A DNA stretch of 40,461 bases. Origin: Pseudonocardia humida (GTDB lineage Bacteria > Actinomycetota > Actinomycetes > Mycobacteriales > Pseudonocardiaceae). How positions within the stretch are numbered: position 1 is the stretch's first letter; every line of letters starts with the position of its first letter. Positions 1 through 7,069 of the stretch are shown piece after piece. Where the stretch lies: positions 1 to 40,461 of the forward strand of contig NZ_JAGSOV010000094.1 in NCBI RefSeq assembly GCF_023898865.1. The letters are read 5' to 3'. A program made the position numbers and the translations under genes. Below the pieces are notes generated by a model. That model ran no database searches and had not been told where the DNA came from. It was given only the letters and a program-made list of their open reading frames with translations.

Positions 1-67
1 GCTCGCGCGCGACTCGCACGACATCGTCGCGGAACTCCTGGGGGTAAGGCTTGGGCACGGTGAACAT
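1..67 (-). CDS. IS3-family transposase OrfA, N-terminal fragment cut by window edge
   Basis: Read leftward from the ATG at 67, this gives MFTVPKPYPQEFRDDVVRVA and runs off the window. It closely resembles the start of the helix-turn-helix OrfA of actinobacterial IS3-family elements, which bind the IS ends. A GGAAGG purine run lies almost directly before the ATG. The end of this IS probably lies at about 68-118, because the IS630 reading frame to its right begins abruptly there. Only 22 codons are visible, so whether the element is intact cannot be judged. Confidence 0.75.
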   Translation of the reverse strand, partial: MFTVPKPYPQEFRDDVVRVARE

Positions 68-114
68 CCTTCCAGCAGTGCCAGTCGGCACCACAGCTCA
101 GATGTCACCTACGA

Positions 115-759
115 GTGCAGCAGTCCCCCGACCCCGAGTTGGATGCCAGGATCCGCGACGTCGTTGGCCTGTATCTGCATCCGCCGGAGAAGGCGGTGGT
201 GCTGTGCGTGGACGAGAAGTCCCAGATCCAGGCCCTGGACCGGACCGCGCCGATCCTCCCGATCCGTCCGGGACTGCCCGAGCGCGCCACCCATGACTAC
301 GTCCGTCACGGCACCACCACGCTGTTCGCCGCGCTGGAGGTCGCGACCGGCCGCGTCGAGCAGGCGTGTCTGCCCCGACACCGCCACCAGGAGTTCCTGA
401 CCTTCCTCAAGCAGGTGGCCAGGGCCTACCCGCGCCGGAAGCTGCACCTCGTGGTGGACAACTACGCCACCCACAAGCACCCGGCGGTGAAGGCGTGGCT
501 GGCCCGCAACCCGCGCGTCACCCTGCACTTCACTCCGACCTCGGGGTCGTGGCTGAACATGGTCGAGATCTTCTTCGGGATCATCACCGGCCAGGCCATC
601 CGCCGCGGCACCTACACCTCGGTCCGCGACCTGATCGAGGCGATCACCGCGTTCATCGACGGCTGGAACGACCGCTGCCACCCGTTCGTCTGGACCAAGG
701 ACGCCGACACGATCATCGCGAAAGCCCACCGTCAATCAACTTCCAGCACGCGGCACTAG
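115..759 (+). pseudogene. IS630-family transposase, 5'-truncated (catalytic domain only)
   Basis: The product would be 214 aa and contains the IS630 DDE catalytic domain: LCVDEKSQIQALDRT (first Asp), LVVDNYATHKHPAVKAWL (second Asp) and TPTSGSWLNMVEIFFGI (the Glu), followed by the family's usual C-terminal RDLIEAITAFIDGWN helix. The family is normally about 340-360 aa. The N-terminal helix-turn-helix region that binds the IS ends is missing. Recognisable family sequence starts at SPDPELDARIRDVVGLY, directly beside the IS3-type orfA end, so the IS3 insertion most likely removed or displaced the 5' part. The ATG at 115 is a chance start at the junction. The catalytic residues look intact but the protein is probably non-functional. 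Confidence 0.85.
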
Positions 760-834
760 ATCAACAGTGGCCCACACCAGAATCGACTCAAGCGATCATG
801 GCCCACAGGTGAAGGCGCAGGTCAGAGACGAAAC

Positions 835-866
835 GGGCGGCCCTCCTCGTGAGAGGAGAACCGCCC
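835..866 (-). terminator. Hairpin terminator downstream of tRNA fragment
   Basis: GGGCGG (835-840) plus CTCCTC (843-848) pair with GAGGAG (853-858) plus CCGCCC (861-866) around a 4-nt loop, giving two 6-bp helices with a small internal bulge. It lies 10 nt beyond the 3' end of the tRNA-Pro fragment on the same (minus) strand, where a native tRNA terminator would sit. No T-run follows, as is common in actinomycetes. Confidence 0.6.
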
Positions 867-875
867 GCCGTGCCG

Positions 876-917
876 TCGGGACGACAGGATTTGAACCTGC
901 GACCCCTTGACCCCCAG
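876..917 (-). other. 3' fragment of tRNA-Pro(GGG): probable attachment-site scar
   Basis: Read on the minus strand, the segment starts with the anticodon loop CTGGGGG, then the anticodon-stem 3' strand TCAAG, a T-arm (GCAGG-TTCAAAT-CCTGT), the acceptor 3' strand CGTCCCG and discriminator A. The matching 5' half is absent: the sequence beyond 917 has no CTTGA stem strand, D-arm or CGGGACG acceptor strand. A tRNA 3' half that begins exactly in the anticodon loop and keeps its downstream terminator is what a tyrosine-integrase element leaves at its distal end. By this reading native chromosome lies to the left (below 876) and the integrated element to the right. The complete tRNA gene would be at the element's other end, outside what I can identify here. 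Anticodon identity follows from the loop sequence. Confidence 0.8.
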
Positions 918-1265
918 GCCAGCGGATTAGACGTTTACGCACGTCATGCCCTCTCGGTACCGCGAGTCGCGTTCACAGACGCCCTGGTTGTGATACGTCC
1001 GCGACAGCGTGTGGTCCCCAGGTGGTCCCCAGAATAATTCGACCGCCTTCTCCACGATTCACCTCTGCAGTGGTGCCCGCTGACAGTACTCAGCCCTGGA
1101 TCAGGGTACGTTCCGCCGCATGTCGATGGGAGCCAGGCGGTGTCGCCCGGCCACAGATATTCATCGGGCACAACGGACTCCTGCGGGATCCGATCTTTTC
1201 CATCCCCGGCTTTGCGCCCACTGCGCCATGTGGTAGCCCTCGGAAGGGGAGGACATGGCAGCAGC
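918..1265. other. Gene-free stretch inside the tRNA scar, with a tandem 11-bp repeat
   Basis: No credible gene is visible. GTGGTCCCCAG occurs twice head-to-tail at 1011-1021 and 1022-1032, about 95-115 nt inside the tRNA fragment. That position would suit arm-type integrase sites or the end of a lost integrase gene, but this is inference. No integrase reading frame remains. Confidence 0.4.
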
Positions 1266-1269
1266 CGCA

Positions 1270-1735
1270 GCCACAGCTGCTTGCGGTCGGCGCCAGCGGT
1301 ACGGCGTTGTCCGACCACGAGGTCGCGCAGGGCTACCGCGAGGTGGACGACGTCAGCGTCTACGTCCGGCTGCCGCTGCTGACCGGGCCGCTCGCCTCCA
1401 GTGGCCACGGGCTCGCCGGACCGGACCGCGAGCGGGCGCGTCCCTGCTGGTCGGGACGACGATACCGTGGACGTTCGTCTCCACCACCGCCGCCGTGGTG
1501 GGCCCCGCCATCGACTACGTGCTCGCCGGCGGCGGCCGGGCAGCCGACCGGCCGGTCGTCGTGGCCGCGGAACGGCTGGCCCCCGCGCTGGGCGACGGGG
1601 CGGAGGTGATCCGCCCGATCGCCCTCGACGAGCTGCTCGGAGAGCGCTACCAGGGCCCGTTCGACCTGGTCGGGCCCGGATCCCCGGCGGATCCGGACGG
1701 CGATCCGGAATCGTGGCGGGTGGTGGCCGGGTTCT
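1270..1735 (+). pseudogene. Isoleucyl-tRNA synthetase fragment (editing domain), frameshifted
   Basis: One frame reads LSDHEVAQGYREVDDVSVYV, the actinobacterial IleRS segment leading into the CP1 editing domain. After a frameshift near 1430 the next frame continues SLLVGTTIPWTFVSTTAAVV, corresponding to the family's WTTTPWTxxxNxAxAVxP editing motif, then DELLGERYQGPFDLV and ESWRVVAG. A first-position Trp of the motif is Gly here. Synthetase sequence stops where the decayed DJ-1-like gene on the other strand begins (about 1721-1735). Full IleRS is over 1000 aa; about 150 aa remain, without the HIGH and KMSKS catalytic motifs, so it cannot charge tRNA. It is a relic of an extra or displaced ileS copy. 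Confidence 0.75.
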
Positions 1736-2367
1736 GCCCGGTGATCAGCCGCCCGTCCGCGACCAGGTACGGCTCGAAGGGGTCTCCGCGGTGCGGTAAT
1801 CCGCGCCGAGATTCGTCAACTCGTCCTGCAGGCTGAACGGAACCGCGTCGGCACGTTCCGCGAGTTCCTCCTCCGGTTAGGAGAACCCGGTTACCCGCTT
1901 GCCCTCGACCAGCGGCTCGCCGGTGCCGAGCGGGACGTTCAGCAGACCGGCGGGGCCGTGGCAGACCACGGAGACGACCCGGCCCGACTCGTAGAACGTC
2001 GCGGTGAGCGCGCCGAGGTCGGCCCGCGGTAGTCGAACATCACCCCGTGCCCGCCGGCGAAGTAGACCGCGTCGTAGTCCTCGACGGTGGCGTCGGTGGC
2101 CTTCATCGTGGTGGTCAGCAGGTTCATGAAGTCGCGGTCGCGGTAGCGCCGGGCGGTCGACTCGTCCAGGTGGTCGGGGGCCAGGCTGACCGGGTCGATC
2201 GGCACGAAGCCGCCGTTCGGGCTGGCGATGTCCACCGCGAACCCGTGCTCGCGCACCAGATCGTAGAAATGCGCCGGCTCGCCGAGCCACAGGCCGGTAC
2301 GGTAACCGACCTTCTGGTATTCGCCGGTGTTCGTGACAATGGTCAGGATCGTGCCGGTGCGGGCCAT
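1724..2367 (-). pseudogene. DJ-1/PfpI family protein, multiply frameshifted
   Basis: From the ATG at 2367 the frame reads MARTGTILTIVTNTGEYQKV and then YFAGGHGVMFDYR. A 1-nt shift near 2028 moves the rest (LGALTATFYESGRVVSVVCH, with the nucleophile-elbow Cys in VVCHGPAGL) into another frame. That frame meets a TAA at about 1877-1879 inside GFS*PEEELAERADAVPFSLQ. A further shift near 1780 precedes the expected C-terminal EPYLVADGRLITGQNPAT. The original protein of about 215 aa would be a class I glutamine-amidotransferase-like enzyme or chaperone of the DJ-1/Hsp31 type. With at least two frameshifts and a stop it is dead. It lies next to a GlxA-type regulator, a usual partner for such genes. 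Confidence 0.85.
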
Positions 2368-2472
2368 CGCGGTTCTCTCCGATTGTCGTCGCCGGCGGTG
2401 CCTGCCCGCAGCCTGGTATCCGTCCCCGCACAGCGGGTAGATGCCGATGTCAGCTCTCGCCGATGTGATTCA

Positions 2473-3432
2473 TCACGGGTCCGGAATGGCGGCACCGGCG
2501 GCGGGCCAGACGTGCGCCGAATGGAACCGGGCTCGGTAGTCCGATGGCGCGACGCCGACCAGGCGGTGGAAGGTCCGCCGCAGGGTTTCCGCGGTGCCGA
2601 AGCCGCAGCGGCGGGCGATGGCCTCCACCGGGTCGTCCCGCTCGGCGAGCGCGCGCTGGGCCGCCTCGATGCGGACCCGCTCGACGTAGGCCGCCGGCGG
2701 CAGGCCGATCTCCCGGGTGAACCGCCGCTGCAGGTGCCGTGGCGACAGGCCGGCCACCGCGGCCATCGAGGTGATGTCGTGCCGGCCGCCCGGATCGGTA
2801 TGGATCGCGTCCACGACCTCGTGCAGCGCGTCGGTCGCCGGCGGCCGGGACCACAGCGGCACGCTGAACTGCGACTGGCCTCCCGGCCGGCGCAGGAACA
2901 TCACCAACTCCCTGGCGACGTCCAGCGCGGCCTCGGCGCCGAGGTCGTCCTCGACCAGCGCCAGGGCCAGGTCGATCCCGGCGGTCACCCCGGCGGAGGT
3001 CCACAACCGCCCGTTCCGGATGAAGATCGGCTCGCAGTCGACGGTGATCGCCGGGTACTCCTGGGCCAACCGGGCCCCGCGCCGCCAGTGCGTGGTCACC
3101 CGGCGTCCGTCCAGCAGGCCCGCCTCGGCGAGCAGGAACGCGCCGCTGCACACCGACGCCACCCGCCGGGCCGACGCCCCGGCGACGGCCAGCCAGTCGA
3201 GCAGCGCCCGGTCGGACCGGGCGTCGAACACGCCCTCGCCGCCGGCCACGATCACCGTGTCGACGCCGTGCGGATCCACCTCGGCCACCGGGCGGTCGGC
3301 GTTGATCGACAGCCCCATGCTCGACCGCACCGGACCCGCCTGCGCGGCCACCACCGCACACGCGTACCCGGCGTGCCGGAACACCTCGAACGGCCCCGTC
3401 AGGTCCAGCGACTGGTGGCCGTCGAAGATCAC
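2473..3432 (-). CDS. GlxA-family transcriptional regulator (DJ-1-like sensor domain + AraC HTH)
   Basis: The product is 319 aa. Residues 1-185 form a DJ-1/PfpI-like domain (VIFDGHQSLDLTGPFEVF near the start, SVCSGAFLLAEAGLL with Cys95 at the nucleophile elbow, and RRVTTHWR). Residues about 215-310 are an AraC double helix-turn-helix (MAAVAGLSPRHLQRRFTREI; ARRCGFGTAETLRRTFHRLV). Such proteins are cytoplasmic transcription factors; the sensor domain is usually not catalytic. I chose the GTG at 3432 because the family's conserved N-terminus starts there and GAGG lies 8 nt upstream. The reading frame stays open further upstream, into a repeat shared with the exporter promoter. The neighbouring exporter genes lie upstream on the same strand and the broken DJ-1 gene downstream. 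Likely targets are the exporter and itself (inference). Confidence 0.85.
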   Translation of the reverse strand: MIFDGHQSLDLTGPFEVFRHAGYACAVVAAQAGPVRSSMGLSINADRPVAEVDPHGVDTVIVAGGEGVFDARSDRALLDWLAVAGASARRVASVCSGAFLLAEAGLLDGRRVTTHWRRGARLAQEYPAITVDCEPIFIRNGRLWTSAGVTAGIDLALALVEDDLGAEAALDVARELVMFLRRPGGQSQFSVPLWSRPPATDALHEVVDAIHTDPGGRHDITSMAAVAGLSPRHLQRRFTREIGLPPAAYVERVRIEAAQRALAERDDPVEAIARRCGFGTAETLRRTFHRLVGVAPSDYRARFHSAHVWPAAGAAIPDP

Positions 3433-3460
3433 GCAGGTGACCTCGCTGGGCTGTATGTCC

Positions 3461-3525
3461 TCAGCCTGCTGCGGCTCCGCGATGTCGTCCACGACCAGTA
3501 GCCCACAGATCACGCCATCACGCGG
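3461..3525 (-). repeat. Direct repeat copy A, upstream of the AraC gene
   Basis: This 65-nt segment aligns without gaps to 6962-7026. By eye 50 of 65 positions match, and 39 of 46 in the inner part (3480-3525). Shared blocks on the plus strand include CACGACC, CCCACAGATCACG and TCAGCCTGC. It lies directly upstream of the GTG chosen for the AraC-type regulator and overlaps the last codons of the second exporter gene. Confidence 0.7.
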
Positions 3526-5233
3526 CGAGCCGCTCGCGACCGGGGTGAGCCCGCCCGTGGTCGAGCCGGACGACCTGGTCGGCGCGGGCGATGGTGGCCG
3601 GGCGGTTCGACACGACAAGCAGCGCCCGGTCCGAGCGCGTGAGCAGCCGGTCCCACAACTGACGCTCGGTGTGCACGTCCATCGCACTGGAGACGTCGTC
3701 GAGGACCAGCAGGTCGGGCCGGCGCACCAGGGCCCGCGCGATGGCCACCCGCTGCACCTGCCCGCCGGACAGCCGCACCCCGCGGGTGCCGACCGCGGTG
3801 TCCAACCCGTCCGGCATGGCCGCGAGGTCGTCGTCGAACACGGCCGAGCGCACCACGCCGTCGAGGCCCGCGGCATCCTCGCTGCCCAGCAGCAGGTTGT
3901 CCCGCAGCGGCTCGCTGAACAGCCGGGGTACCTGGGGCACGTAGGCGCTGCGCGGTGGGACCAGGAACGCGGCGCGGTCCGCCACCGGCTCGCCGTTCCA
4001 GAACAACTCCCCGGCCTGGCCGGGCAGCAGCCCCAGCAACGCGCGCAGCAACGTCGTCTTGCCCGCCCCCGCCGGACCTGTGATGACGGTGAGCGTTCCC
4101 GCGGTCAGGGTCAGGTCGACGTCGTGCACGCCGCGTCCGGACCCGGGATGGACCGCGGTCAGGCCGCGCACCTGCAGGCTCCGCAACGGGCCGGGTGCGC
4201 GCAGGTACGGCGCCGGCGGCGGTTCGGCGTCGAACAGCGGACGGTGGGTGACCAGCGCCGCGGGCGACCCGGCCGGGAGGAGCGCGGTCATCCGGTCGAC
4301 CGCGACGCCGGCCCGCCGGTGCCCGGCGATCAGCCGACCGACGTAGCGCGGCATCGCCACCAGTGCGGCGGCGTAGCCGGCGAACAGCGCGAGGTCGCCC
4401 ACGGTGAACCGGCCGGAGTGCATCGCCGGGACGGCGAGCAGCAGCACCAGCCCGACGCTGAGGTCGACGGTCAGCCGGTTGAACGTGTCCAGCAGGTCGG
4501 TGGCGAGCTGGTCGCGCAGGCCGGCCCGGCTGCGACGCTCGTTGAGCTCCGCGAGCCGGCCCAGGATCCCGCCGCCGGCCTGTGCGGTCTTGACCGCCAG
4601 CACCGCGCCGAACATCTCCCCGAGCAGCCCGGCCACCGCCCCCGACGCGCGCCGGTAGGCCACTCGGCGGTCCCGGATCCGGTTGCTCACGCTCCGGGTG
4701 GTGAACACCATCGCGGCCAGCGGGAGCAGCACCGCGATCGTCATCAGCGGGTCGATGGACAGCATGATGGTGATCGCCCCGACGGCGAACAGCAGTTCGC
4801 CGGCGACGAAGACGGTCATCTCGCAGAGGTAGAGGAAGTCGTCCACGTCGTCGCGGAACCGGCTGACCGCCTCCCCGGTGGAGGAGGGCAGGGATCCGGC
4901 ACCCGGTCCCCCGCTGGCCAGCTGGGCGCGCAGCAGGTTGAGCCGGAGCAGCCCGCGCAGCCGTTCCCAGTACAGGGTGCGCAGCACGCCGGCCCAGCTC
5001 GCGGCGATCCGGGTCACCTCGACCGCGGCCAGCACCGCGATGAGCCCGAGGCCGTCGAAGCCGGCGGCAGCACCGCCGCCGAGCGTGGTGAAGATCTGCT
5101 GCAACAGCCAGCCGATCAGCACCATCGAGGAGCTGGCCGCGACGAAGAAGACCAGCGAGAGCAGCAGCAGGCCGGGCCGGTACCAGGCCAGCCGGCCGGC
5201 CAGCCGCCAGGTCGACGGGCGCCGCTCGGTCAT
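3518..5233 (-). CDS. ABC exporter half-transporter, degenerate-site subunit
   Basis: The product is 571 aa: an N-terminal type IV ABC exporter membrane domain (about residues 1-320, several hydrophobic helices starting GLLLLSLVFFVAASSSMVLI) fused to a nucleotide-binding domain. The Walker A is GPAGAGKTT, the Q-loop YVPQVPRLF and the signature a canonical LSGGQVQR. The Walker B is LLVLDDVSS, so Asp replaces the catalytic Glu. The switch His is replaced by Asn (VVSNRP). These changes mark the subunit of a heterodimeric exporter whose own Walker A/B site cannot hydrolyse ATP. The ATG at 5233 overlaps the stop of the upstream partner by 4 nt (ATGA), so the two are translationally coupled. Substrate unknown; this class exports drugs, lipids or peptides. 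Confidence 0.9.
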   Translation of the reverse strand: MTERRPSTWRLAGRLAWYRPGLLLLSLVFFVAASSSMVLIGWLLQQIFTTLGGGAAAGFDGLGLIAVLAAVEVTRIAASWAGVLRTLYWERLRGLLRLNLLRAQLASGGPGAGSLPSSTGEAVSRFRDDVDDFLYLCEMTVFVAGELLFAVGAITIMLSIDPLMTIAVLLPLAAMVFTTRSVSNRIRDRRVAYRRASGAVAGLLGEMFGAVLAVKTAQAGGGILGRLAELNERRSRAGLRDQLATDLLDTFNRLTVDLSVGLVLLLAVPAMHSGRFTVGDLALFAGYAAALVAMPRYVGRLIAGHRRAGVAVDRMTALLPAGSPAALVTHRPLFDAEPPPAPYLRAPGPLRSLQVRGLTAVHPGSGRGVHDVDLTLTAGTLTVITGPAGAGKTTLLRALLGLLPGQAGELFWNGEPVADRAAFLVPPRSAYVPQVPRLFSEPLRDNLLLGSEDAAGLDGVVRSAVFDDDLAAMPDGLDTAVGTRGVRLSGGQVQRVAIARALVRRPDLLVLDDVSSAMDVHTERQLWDRLLTRSDRALLVVSNRPATIARADQVVRLDHGRAHPGRERLAA

Positions 5234-6957
5234 CGCACGCCCCCGGCCGCCGCGGCGAGCAGCCCGGCGAAGAGGGATCCGGCATCGTCGGCCAGCGCCT
5301 GGCGCGGGCCGTGCTCGGCGATCCGGCCCCGCTCCAGTACCAGGATCCGGTCGGCGCGGTCGAGGGTGCCGAGCCGGTGGGCGATCACGATCGCGGTCCG
5401 GCCGACCAGCAACATCGTTACGGCCCGCTCGATGCGGGCCTCGCTCACCGGGTCCATCCGGGAGGTGGCCTCGTCCAGGACGACCAGGCCGGGGTCGCGC
5501 AGGAACACCCTGGCGAACGCGACGAGCTGGGCCTCCCCGGCGGAGGCCCCCGCCCCGCCCGGTCCGAGCACGGTGTCCAGCCCGTCCGGCAGCGCCCGGT
5601 ACCAGTCACCGAGGCCGAGGTCGCGCAGGACGGCGACCATCTCGTCGTCGTCGGCCCGGTGCGCGCCGAACAGCGTGAGGTTGTCCCGTAGCGATGCCGC
5701 GAACAGTTGCACGTCCTGGGTCACCAGGGCGACCCGCTTGCGCAGGTCCGCGAGGCGCACGTGCCGGACGTCGGTGCCGGCGATGCGCACCGCCCCGTCG
5801 GTCGGATCGAGCAGCCGCAGCAGCAGCCGGGTCACGGTGGTCTTGCCGCTGCCCGTCCGACCGACCACGCCCAGCACGGTTCCGGGCTCGACGGTCAGCG
5901 ACAGCCCGCCGAGGACGTCGGTGTCCGGCGTGTACGCGAACCGGACGCCGTCCAGCTCGACCGACAGCGGTCCCGGCGGGAGCGTCGCGCGACCGTCGTC
6001 GGGCACCGCCGACCGTTCGGCCAGCACCTGCCGCACCCGGCTGACCCCGGCGAGCGCCTCCTGGGCCTTCGGCAGCTGATCGGAGATCGCCTCCAGCGGC
6101 CCGCGGAGCAGATCGGTGTAGCGGAACAGCAGGTAGACCGTCCCCAGGCTGATCGAACCGGCCTGGAACAGCAGCGTTCCGGCCAGCAGGCTGGCCACCC
6201 CGCCGGCCGCGAAGACCGTCAGCGTGACGACCCAGTTGGTCCGGGAGGCCAGCGACGCCCGCCGGGAGACCCGGATCAGGCGTTCCAGCGCACGCTGGAA
6301 TCGCCGGATCGCGAACGCCCCGCCGGCGTTCGCGCGGAGCTCCTCGGCCCCGCCCAGCCGCTCCTCGAGCTCGCCGAACAATGCCGCCGAGGCCGCCCGG
6401 CGCTCCACCGCCATCGGGACGGCCGAGTGCCGCACTCGACCGATCGTCACCCCAGCCACCACGACGAACCCGGCCAGCCCCAGCCCCACCCGCCAGTCCT
6501 CGACGAACACCACGACCAGGACGCCCAGCAGCGTCACCGCACTGCCGACGAACTGCACCAGGAACGACGAGGCGAACGAGGTGAGCGCGGTGACGTCGCC
6601 GTCGGCCCGTTCGATCAGCTCGCCGGGGGAATGCCGTTCGTGGAAGGACAGATCGAGCCCGAGGATGTGCCGTGCGACCTTCTCCCGCAGTTCGTTGGTC
6701 GCAGCCCAGGTCAGGTGCGTGCTCGCGGACGTCACCAGGACCCGGAGGGTCTGTTGGACGAACGAGACCGCGACATACCCGCCGGCGACGGCCACCAGCA
6801 GCGTCACCGGCCGGCCCGCCGCCGCCTCGTCGATGAACACCCGCATGAGCTGCGGGCCGACCAGCGGGATCGCCGCGCTCACCACCAGCAGGGCGGCCAT
6901 TCCGAGAATCCGGGCGAGCCGCCCGCGGGCCAGCACCGCGACGAGTCCATCGGCCAT
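5230..6957 (-). CDS. ABC exporter half-transporter, catalytic-site subunit
   Basis: The product is 575 aa: a membrane domain (about 1-310, beginning GRLARILGMAALLVVSAAIP) and a nucleotide-binding domain. Motifs are Walker A GRTGSGKTT, Q-loop LVTQDVQLF, Walker B LVVLDEATS with the catalytic Glu, and switch His in IVIAHRLGTL. The signature motif is degenerate: ASAGEAQ instead of LSGGQ. With the downstream subunit's intact LSGGQ it would build one working ATP site, while the other site is doubly degenerate. The ATG at 6957 was chosen because exporter homology starts there. The frame remains open upstream only by running through repeat copy B and a pseudogene. It is the first gene of the two-gene operon. 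Confidence 0.9.
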   Translation of the reverse strand: MADGLVAVLARGRLARILGMAALLVVSAAIPLVGPQLMRVFIDEAAAGRPVTLLVAVAGGYVAVSFVQQTLRVLVTSASTHLTWAATNELREKVARHILGLDLSFHERHSPGELIERADGDVTALTSFASSFLVQFVGSAVTLLGVLVVVFVEDWRVGLGLAGFVVVAGVTIGRVRHSAVPMAVERRAASAALFGELEERLGGAEELRANAGGAFAIRRFQRALERLIRVSRRASLASRTNWVVTLTVFAAGGVASLLAGTLLFQAGSISLGTVYLLFRYTDLLRGPLEAISDQLPKAQEALAGVSRVRQVLAERSAVPDDGRATLPPGPLSVELDGVRFAYTPDTDVLGGLSLTVEPGTVLGVVGRTGSGKTTVTRLLLRLLDPTDGAVRIAGTDVRHVRLADLRKRVALVTQDVQLFAASLRDNLTLFGAHRADDDEMVAVLRDLGLGDWYRALPDGLDTVLGPGGAGASAGEAQLVAFARVFLRDPGLVVLDEATSRMDPVSEARIERAVTMLLVGRTAIVIAHRLGTLDRADRILVLERGRIAEHGPRQALADDAGSLFAGLLAAAAGGVR

Positions 6958-6961
6958 GCGT

Positions 6962-7026
6962 TCAGCCTGCGATGCGCACCGGATGGCGTCCACGACCCGT
7001 ACCCCACAGATCACGACAGCGCGCGG
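6962..7026 (-). repeat. Direct repeat copy B, upstream of the exporter operon
   Basis: Partner of 3461-3525, with the same orientation and length. It ends 5 nt before the exporter start codon and begins just after the decayed LAL regulator. Its placement in front of a start codon matches that of copy A in front of the AraC gene, so it may be a common operator or leader. Alternatively it marks a duplication made when the exporter genes arrived. Confidence 0.7.
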
Positions 7027-7069
7027 GGCCGCGCGGCCGGCGCGGCACACTGGGCGGGCGGCGACACGC

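Noticed and set aside
876..917. Complete tRNA gene
   Set aside because: No 5' half, D-arm or anticodon 5' strand in the sequence beyond 917; only the 3' half is present.
3430..3876. Extended N-terminus of the GlxA-type regulator
   Set aside because: The frame stays open upstream but runs antisense-frame through the exporter gene; family homology and a ribosome-binding site start at 3432.
2717..6079. Very long open frame (1120 codons) on the plus strand
   Set aside because: It lies antisense to the intact AraC and exporter genes, has no family motifs and reflects the lack of stop codons in high-G+C antisense frames.
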